Positions 57,526 through 64,000 of a stretch of 64,000 bases of DNA are shown piece by piece. The stretch comes from Chimonanthus salicifolius (taxonomy: Eukaryota; Streptophyta; Magnoliopsida; Laurales; Calycanthaceae). The notes below the pieces were generated by a model, which was not told the origin of the DNA, did no database searches, and was given only the letters and a program-made list of their open reading frames with translations. Both the position numbers and the translations under genes were made by a program. Where the stretch lies: the NCBI GenBank assembly GCA_013350335.1, contig CM023541.1, positions 36,324,739 through 36,388,738 of the forward strand. Reading direction: 5' to 3'. Each line of letters begins with the position of its first letter. Positions within the stretch are counted from its first letter, which is position 1.

Positions 57526-58540
57526 TAAACTCTAATCTAGCTTTGAGGCTTCCACTAGTATTTTTAAGGTACTTCTCCTAATTTCAGAAATAACCAATGT
57601 TTGACTAATTACAAAACTCAAACTCGTCACTATATAAAATCCTTAAAAACAAGTCAACTTCTCCTATAATGTCAAAATCACATAAACTTGAGCTTGTTGG
57701 ATAGGTTATTGAGAAGCCATCCAATTTATCCAATTTCACATCTATCAAACATTTCATTAGGTATGAAATATAATCACTATTGAAAATCACAAAAAATTAC
57801 TCAAAATAAAACTAAATTTAAATAAAAAATAATCATAGTGGTTACCCATGCGCATGTACTATCATGGTGTCAGCATCAACCATCAAATAAAAAAGCTTCT
57901 TCCTTAACCCTTGCATCTTCTTTTGAAATCGGTTTACCAACATTTTCCTTTGTCACATAAACATCTCTTTGAACCTGAGTATTCCTTGAAGATAATTCTC
58001 TGTGTGGCTTGGCTTTACATAATTGTGGATTAGAAGATCTATACTACCTTTAATTGATATGTGTTTTCAACAAATCTTCTAAACCTTGAGGATGATGAAG
58101 ATCATGAAGTTGTGAGGAAAGTGAAACCATATGTGACTTGGGTATGGGAATGAAGTGAGATTGTGGAATAGTTTGGAAAGTGGAATAGAGTTGAGGTTGA
58201 GCACTTGAATGTAAGGGAAAAACAACTCTTTCAATTTGCACGTACCAGTTGAGATTATGGGGACTCAAACCTTCAATGTCTTAGACGGATTCTTAACCAT
58301 CAAACCAATTCCTCATAGTCGTAAGGAAAAACAAGTTGAGAAAACTAATATTGGTATAGTTGCTGAATTGGACTTGTAATTGGATGAAATTAATTGGAAA
58401 GGGCTGGAGGAGATCCAGAAGGTAAAGGAGTGGAATCCACTTTAGTATAAGAAATAGGTCGAGGCTGGTGTTCCCCATGTCTAGCAGAAGTCTTCGGTAA
58501 CATTTCGATAAATTCTCCATATGAAACATCTATGCTCGAG
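57526..58540. other. Intergenic DNA, no confident gene
   Basis: Minus-strand frames at 58050-58268 and 58293-58529 are Ser/Pro/Leu-rich, like the linker between integrase and reverse transcriptase in copia elements, but carry no diagnostic motif. Includes a SINE (58225-58312). Confidence 0.3.
58225..58312 (-). mobile_element. SINE head, family 5
   Basis: Minus strand: ATTGGTTTGATGGTTAAGAA, then box B AAGGTTTGAGTCCCCATAAT. A sister head is at 58647-58722 on the + strand. Confidence 0.5.
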
Positions 58541-58646
58541 AATGGAGATGTTTATTTGGTGAAGATATGTGAACCGGACACTCTAAAAATGGGAGACATG
58601 TCTTATGCTTGATTAAAAAGACTTTAAAGACGGTTAATCTAAAAGG

Positions 58647-58722
58647 ATTGGTTTGATGGTCAAGACGCTCATTTTATAAAATGAGGTTTTTCGTTTAATT
58701 CCAAGAAGAACAGAGCATTAAA
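58647..58722 (+). mobile_element. SINE head, family 5
   Basis: GGATTGGTTTGATGGTCAAG, then box-B-like TTTTCGTTTAATTCCAAGAA. Opposite orientation to 58225-58312, 340 bp away. Confidence 0.45.
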
Positions 58723-58821
58723 ATTAATAGGAAAGAGGTAATGCAGTCATCTTTGAGGGGTTCATGAAATTCGAGTCATCTACCCTTTTTATTAATTAAA
58801 GAATACAGATAATGAATAGAT

Positions 58822-59020
58822 TTTTTTTTGAGTCAAAGGGAAACTTCGAACCCACCTCGATGGTCTGTAGTCATATTGACTAAGTGTGCTTACGTCTTAC
58901 CTTCTTAAAATCCTGAGGGACACCTCACATTTACGTAGAGTACTCTCAGATAACGTTATCAGGAATTGAACCTGCTATCTCTCACTGAAAGTAATAAGAA
59001 GTAACCAGTGGAAATATCCA
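58822..59020 (-). mobile_element. tRNA-like SINE
   Basis: Minus strand: AGAGATAGCAGGTTCAATTC as box B near the right end, and GAGGTGGGTTCGAAGTTTCC with a poly-A (T run 58821-58829) at the left end. The two tRNA-like segments could mean a dimeric SINE or two fused copies. Confidence 0.45.
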
Positions 59021-59655
59021 TTGTTGGATTACACATAATAAATAGATAATGCAAAATAATATCTTAATGCACGATTTATTGCATACAATTTAAGGAAAAA
59101 AAGGCAATCAAATGCAAAAAGAAAGCATACAATTGCTTCCAGCATAATTACAACGTTGAAAGAAGAGAGAATTTCATAAATCTAATATACCCTTCAAAGT
59201 TAAAAATGAAAAGACACTCATAGCTGTCACTTCTTGCTTTTCTAAGAACACTATTGCTCCCATGGGATGAAAAGTCAACGACGAACAGGAAAAAAAATTG
59301 AAATTAATAATTAAGGCTTAATGATCTAAGCCCTTTATCTACGGTTAGCATTGGAGAGAAATCGATTTCAAATATGGGTCGATAGGTATCAAATTTTTGT
59401 AGGCTGATAATCGAATGTTAGAGATGGGTCAACCCAAATTATTTGTAAGATCTACTTGGAATTTTTTTTACCTCGATCCAATCCAAATTGGGCTCATTTT
59501 ACAGTCCAACACCTAAAACAACCAGAGCATTACTTCGACTCATGAAGAATTTTTAGTAATTTCAAAGGTCGACATATATCTTTTAAATATTTCTACTCAT
59601 GAATACTTCATAGGAAAAAACAGCAAAAAATAATAAGTCAAATAGTTGTTAATTT
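59021..59655. other. Intergenic DNA, no feature seen
   Basis: AT-rich, no ORF or repeat structure recognised. Confidence 0.4.
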
Positions 59656-59659
59656 TATT

Positions 59660-59845
59660 TTATTTATTAAAGTGTTGAAGTCTTTTAGAGCACTTGATTA
59701 ATCATCAAAGTATGTCTAAACCTCTCTATCCATACATACCAGATAACTCGTGACCATTTAAAATAGAGTGGAAATCGAACTCAAGACTTCTATTTCTTTA
59801 AATGGCTTTCTGACCATCATTTCAATTCCCTTAAATTAATTGTTG
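59660..59845 (-). mobile_element. tRNA-derived SINE, family 6
   Basis: Contains TGGAAATCGAACTCAAGACT (box B complement) and the body ACCTCTCTATCCATACATAC, CAGATAACTCGTGACC, matching 55520-55710. Confidence 0.55.
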
Positions 59846-60503
59846 ATTTCATTTGAGTTGCTAAATATCCATTCATAGGTTACTGATCATACATCACAAC
59901 TTTTAGACAGTGTGGCCCACCTTTGATGGAGACTTTACAGTGCTAGTCCTGGATTGATGAACAGGGGTCATGTGATGGTGGAGACTGGAGACCACCACAT
60001 TTATAGTGTTCCAGGGACCATTCTATCATTTTCCTTTATTTATTTAGATGTAGATAAGAAATTTTTAATATGATGGTTCAAGTTTTCCTAGTAACACGTA
60101 GAATTAGGTAGCTTCATCGAATGCATTTAATATTTCAATGAAAATAAATATTGTAATTTGGAAAAAAAAGTATAATTCCATTACGGTACCAGTCATTGGT
60201 TCATATTGGCATCTCGGTCGGTTGAGAAGCAAAAGAGACCGATACACAACCGCATCGGCTGATGTTTGTTCGGCCAAAGTGTCTGCGAGTTAAATTATTT
60301 GGTACGAGTTTGGATATAAATTTAAGTCCCTGTTCTTGCCTGTTTTAGGAATTCTAATTACTGTTGACAAGACAAGATCATATAAAATACTCGATCAGTA
60401 ATCATGTTTTCATTATAAAGATTATAGCTTTGAATAGCTATAAAACAAGTAGTCTACTAAATTACTAATTATAATTTTTTTTAGAACTGCACTTAAAATA
60501 ATG
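59846..60503. other. Intergenic DNA, no gene
   Basis: AT-rich. Near 60180-60275 there is CGGTACCAGTCATTGG, then GACCGATACACAACCGCATC, GGCTGATG, loosely like the palindrome-rich family but too short to assign. Confidence 0.35.
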
Positions 60504-60657
60504 TTTTTTTTTAGATTAACATGTGAGAAATTCATACACAGTCTTACTAAAACCTCTACGGATGAGCCCACTACCCTTAAGGCATACCAATGTTAGGCGA
60601 TGGGGGCTCGAACCCGCAACGTTCTGCCTCCTAAAGCAAGAAGCAACAAGTCAAACT
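60504..60657 (-). mobile_element. tRNA-derived SINE, family 1
   Basis: Minus strand: box B TTGCGGGTTCGAGCCCCCAT, then TATGCCTTAAGGGTAGTGGG, GTAGAGGTTTTAGTAAGACT and a poly-A. The head decays (CAAGTCAAACTA in place of CAGTTGAGCTA). It abuts the MITE at 60658. Confidence 0.7.
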
Positions 60658-60963
60658 AGGGCTGCAACTCGGGTCTGGGTTCCTTAAAACCCAACCCGAC
60701 CCGAGTTGATATATATGTAACCCGACCGACCCGAATTCTAATCCAAATTCTGACCCGATCCGCATTCTGACCCGACCCACATTCTAAACCCATTTTAGCC
60801 AAATTTTAGTTGGGTTGAGTCAAGTCAAGTCAGTTAACTTGTAAAACTTTCAACCCGACCCGACTCGAATTCCATACAAGTTTTTCTTCTCAACTTGACT
60901 CACATGATTTCTCAGGTCGGATCATGCGGGTCGAGTCAAAACCCCGATCTGAGTTGCAGCCCT
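60658..60963. mobile_element. MITE rich in CGACCCGAC (306 bp)
   Basis: Left AGGGCTGCAACTCGGGTC, right end read inward AGGGCTGCAACTCAGATCGG. The interior has many ACCCGAC/GTCGGGT motifs. Resembles widespread hAT-type MITEs, but I found no clean 8-bp duplication. Confidence 0.7.
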
Positions 60964-61555
60964 AAGTTTTAATGTTTTAAGAGAAAGTTAAGCTGAATAG
61001 ACTTCAACTAGGGTTCATCCCTGGTCAAACTCGATCAAACTGTAATATCATCATGATATTCTACAATAATATTAATTTAAATTTGATTTTGTCAATTCAT
61101 TTAATGGGATGGACATGAGCTCTAGTGCCCATGTCCAAAAATTATCATTTCACCATTTAAGTCAGACATACCACAAATATCACAGGTGACTTTTAATATT
61201 TTTTCATCAAATCATCATATCCTCGCTCTAAATTTAAAAAGAATGGTTAAGGTCTAATTAGACTAATTTTTTTTTTATCAGATTTTTCAAGAGTTCATTA
61301 AATATGTTGTCTTTGTTTCCTCGATGATAAGATGATATTTTTCTTTTAGGTTAAAAAAAATGAATTTAGCCATTTATTCTAATTGATTCAAATCTCATAT
61401 AAATACCATCACCCTTCATTGAGGTGATAAAGATTGGTGATTAAAATCGTTGATGATGATGATGGTGATCAAGATTATTATGTTAATGCGGTATTTACTT
61501 CTTTTTTATTAAGGAGTAATGACCTATCCAGAATATTTTTTTTTGAATTAGTAAT
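60964..61555. other. Intergenic DNA, no gene
   Basis: AT-rich with a (GAT)n run near 61451-61468, perhaps a SINE tail. Confidence 0.4.
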
Positions 61556-61559
61556 TATT

Positions 61560-61697
61560 TTTTTATTACTAAGATGTTTAGGTCTTTTATAGCATTCAAC
61601 TAATCTTCGTGCAAGCTTCTCTAATACACATACAAGGTAACTCTACGAAAAGTTACCCTTTGAGATGGAGTGAGAATCCAACTCAGGATTCTCGCTT
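61560..61697 (-). mobile_element. SINE family 6, interrupted copy
   Basis: Shares TAACTCTACGAAAAGTTACC, GAGATGGAGTGAGAATCCAA, CTCAGGATTCTCGCTTC with 55600-55680. The match stops where the palindrome-rich element at 61698 begins, suggesting that element landed inside it. Confidence 0.5.
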
Positions 61698-61868
61698 CAG
61701 GATATCGGCGCTCGATTTTGAAAAAAAAAATTAACCAAAATATCAGGGCCCACGGCCGATATCTGGGTTTTTTTTTTTTTAAATGATAAAATCCAATATC
61801 GGTCATATCAGCCGATATCCGTGTGGTACAACCGATACTTTACCATATCGACCAATATAACTCGATTT
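61698..61868. mobile_element. Palindrome-rich hAT-like element, short copy F
   Basis: Begins CAGGATATCGGCGCTCG and contains CACGGCCGATATC, CATATCAGCCGATATCCG, GTACAACCGATAC and CATATCGACCAATATAA. CTCGCTTC and CTCGATTTC at its borders may be decayed target duplications. Confidence 0.5.
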
Positions 61869-62550
61869 CAAGAAGCCGAGATTTCGTTCCATGCTCCAAC
61901 CCCATCTGACCAACATCTCAAACACATAATTTCTTCTTTGTCAAGGGGTCTTTGGCTTTCTTTTATTTATTTTTTGTTTTTGTTTTTTTTTTCCCGATAT
62001 ATATGCCAATAATTAGATAGTATATACTTCAAAATTTGGTTCTTTTCTCAGTGTCCATATTTCCTCGTTTCTTAGCCAACTTTGCTGCTTTTCTTTCCGG
62101 CTGTGATCTCGGAATCTTGAGTTACCAATAGAATGATGACGCATTGACCCCCTTTTATTCTTATTCACGTCTCGTATCCATCCATGTTTGCTGCTGTTTG
62201 GACCTTGCTACCGTGGCTAGCCTACTTTACACAGACATAACACCTTCAAATAATAATAATAATCTGACTACTTTCTTGTGGTTGTGGGTCTCATCGGGAC
62301 TTATTTGATGCTTAGTCTGAAATGTTATTAATTTTAAAACTTATTTTGATGCCTTTTAAAATTTATTGCGTTAGATCAATAAAATGTTTAACTTGTATTA
62401 GGTTCAAATTGAAAAAAATATCTAACTTATATGAGGTAAGTGAGCGCAGAGAAGAGTTGTGACTGAGGCCATGACGGGTTCCGTTTGATAGAGGTCCTCA
62501 AATTCTTATTTGATGACTGAGACCTAAGGGGGATTATTTATACTACTCTT
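61869..62550. other. Intergenic DNA, no gene
   Basis: T-rich tracts at 61970-61992; otherwise AT-rich sequence without recognised features. Confidence 0.4.
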
Positions 62551-62832
62551 GATGATGGATTGAAATATTGGCTTGGCCGATATACCGGTGATATTATGAT
62601 ATCGGCGATATCAATTTCTCTCCTCTCTTTTTTTTCTGAGTTAAAAAAGAAAAAAAAAACTGATAAATAGGCTTTTTTTTTTAAAAAAAATCTGGAAATA
62701 AAAAATGAAAATATCGGCCGATATCTAGATATCAGCTGGGCCCACGACCAAGACAATTTTTTTTTATTTAAAAAATGTTGACATTATTCATATCGGCGAT
62801 ATCATGGCCGATAAATCCATGGTTTGAAGCCT
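62551..62832. mobile_element. Palindrome-rich hAT-like element, copy G
   Basis: The left end GATGGATTGAAATATTGGC matches the right terminus of copy C read inward, so this copy is in the opposite orientation. Contains ATATCGGCGATATCAA, TATCGGCCGATA (about 62712) and ATCATGGCCGATAAATCC. The right end TTTGAAGCCTTAG is diverged; no clear duplication. Confidence 0.65.
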
Positions 62833-62834
62833 TA

Positions 62835-63215
62835 GGGCTAACAACCCTCTCTATCATCTAACTCAATAAAGTTACATTTCATGTATTTTGTTTTAGTTCT
62901 AGTAATTTTCAACACATTTGACTCAAATGTTCTTCTCAACAAATCTAGTATTGCATTGAGTTGTTATTTTGTTTCACTAATTAATACTATATCATTTGCA
63001 AAAAAATATAAACAATGACACTTCATCTTGGATTCCTGATGTTAAGTCGTCCATGATTAGCGCAAATAGATATGGACTTAGAGGAGATCCTTGATAGAGT
63101 CTTACTCCAATAGAGACATCTGCTCTCACCACAAATGATTCTAACTTTAGTGGTTACATCATCGTACATATCTTAAATAATCTCAACATAGTCGTCGGAG
63201 ATGTATTTATTTCTT
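62835..63215 (-). mobile_element. RTE-type LINE reverse-transcriptase fragment
   Basis: Minus strand: YQGSPLSPYLFALIMDDL, then TSGIQDEVSLF, and after a one-base frame change ANDIVLISETK, AILDLLRRTFESNVLKITR, TKTKYMKCNFIELDD. This is the RT palm region of plant RTE-like LINEs. The catalytic FADD motif reads AND, and the A run at 63001 carries the frameshift. Confidence 0.75.
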
Positions 63216-63806
63216 AGAGTTCTCCAATTCTATTGCCCATCCGAAATTGCATACAAATGGAACAGGTGCTTTATGTCGACTAGTCCTCTTAACCATTGAC
63301 TGGTAGATACAAACGGTCAAGTAGGCGGTCCATTAAATGTGTTTCAAAACGGATACATTTTCCATTTAATGCTTGGTAACGGTTGTGAATTCAAAATGAG
63401 ATTATATATACCGGCCAAATCTGGGAAAAAAATAGCTAGAGCAATGAGAGATCAAATTCCAAGTATATCTAAGCTTCATACTCCCAACCACCGAGAGAGA
63501 GAGAGCCTATCCCAGAGAGACTAAGACGAACCCATTGCATACATTTGTTGAGCCATCTCTATTCATACATATTGAGTAACTCTACTTGAGCTTCATTCTT
63601 ATTTTGAGAGAATTACTCCTGAGCGTTCATTGCATTTTGTATTTCTTCGAGAGGGAAGGAGAATGAGTGAAAGGGTCGAAGCACCCTATGTGAGTTCGGG
63701 AAGAAGGGTCAGTATCGAACCCGGAAAGAGACCCCTTGGGATTAGGGAGTGATCAGAGATCAGTGTAAACGGTTTGTCCTTCACCCGCAAGAAGGATGGG
63801 TTAGTG
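63216..63806 (+). other. Probable LTR or leader of a retroelement, partial
   Basis: ATTATATATACCGG (about 63401) is TATA-like. (GA)n at 63491-63503, then TCGAGAGGGAAGGAGAATGA and a G-rich region, in the style of copia LTR/leader sequence. No matching second LTR in the window. Confidence 0.3.
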
Positions 63807-63969
63807 GTGTTAGAAATTAAGAAACTGTATTCATTAAAGAGTATTATACAACTATATATAGCTTCTAACGGACCTTAGGGCTATTACATTTCTAATCTAA
63901 TCTTAACTCAAATGCATCTTTTAATAGAGATTAATCCAAACTAGAATCCTAATTCTAATATATTCAACA
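63807..63969 (-). mobile_element. Short LTR of a minus-strand copia-like element
   Basis: 163 bp, TGTTAGAAAT to ATTCAACA on the + strand (TG...CA with inverted TGTTGAAT and TTCTAACA ends). TATA-like CTATATATAG inside. TTCCCCCTT immediately to the right is the complement of a polypurine tract, so this would be the 3' LTR of an element read on the minus strand, with its interior beyond the window. Confidence 0.6.
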
Positions 63970-64000
63970 TTCCCCCTTAAACTCAAGTGGTTCACTACTT

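Noticed and set aside
1..64000. Organelle DNA insertions or viral integrations
   Set aside because: No plastid or mitochondrial gene and no viral-type polyprotein or coat gene was recognised.

Overview
The window is plant nuclear DNA: AT-rich, intron-rich and full of transposon remains. It holds two genes that can be supported, both on the + strand. There are no rRNA genes, functional tRNA genes, operons or CRISPR arrays. Two genes in 64 kb, with introns of about 5 to 10 kb packed with LINE, LTR, SINE and MITE fragments, fit a large-genome seed plant. A woody magnoliid or another early-diverging angiosperm is a guess only; nothing here fixes the species.

Gene 1 (11051-22774) is a clade-C auxin response factor of the ARF10/16/17 group, closest to ARF17. 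A 352-codon exon carries the B3 DNA-binding domain and most of the ARF domain. A 10,011-bp intron follows, then a 218-codon exon that contains a miR160 target site. The protein stops without a PB1 dimerisation domain. A possible PB1 relic lies in frame behind two stop codons, and a 3'-UTR intron of about 7.6 kb is possible.

Gene 2 (38056-53077) is an organellar, probably chloroplast, GrpE nucleotide-exchange factor of the CGE type, which works with chloroplast Hsp70. It has three exons (72, 171 and 74 codons) and introns of 8,647 and 5,421 bp. The second intron falls inside the GrpE signature.

Layout: 1-10.6 kb is AT-rich intergenic DNA with SINEs, (AT)n arrays, two palindrome-rich hAT elements and a CAGGGCCGGC-type hAT. 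10.6-22.8 kb is the ARF gene, with LINE, SINE and copia-LTR debris in its intron. 22.8-37.9 kb holds LINE and SINE fragments, a Tourist-like MITE, two TRIM elements, another palindrome-rich hAT element, and a 1.4-kb foldback element made of tandem hairpins with an intact 8-bp target duplication. 38.0-53.1 kb is the GrpE gene with transposon-filled introns. 53-64 kb is repeat-rich: SINEs, a hAT with perfect target duplications, MITEs, an RTE-type LINE fragment, and a short copia-like LTR at the window edge.

The best candidates for something undescribed are (i) a dispersed hAT-like non-autonomous family whose copies are studded with the palindrome TATCGGCCGATA (ten exact copies in the window), and (ii) the foldback element at 35577-36982, whose core is about three tandem 317-bp units, each made of two hairpins.
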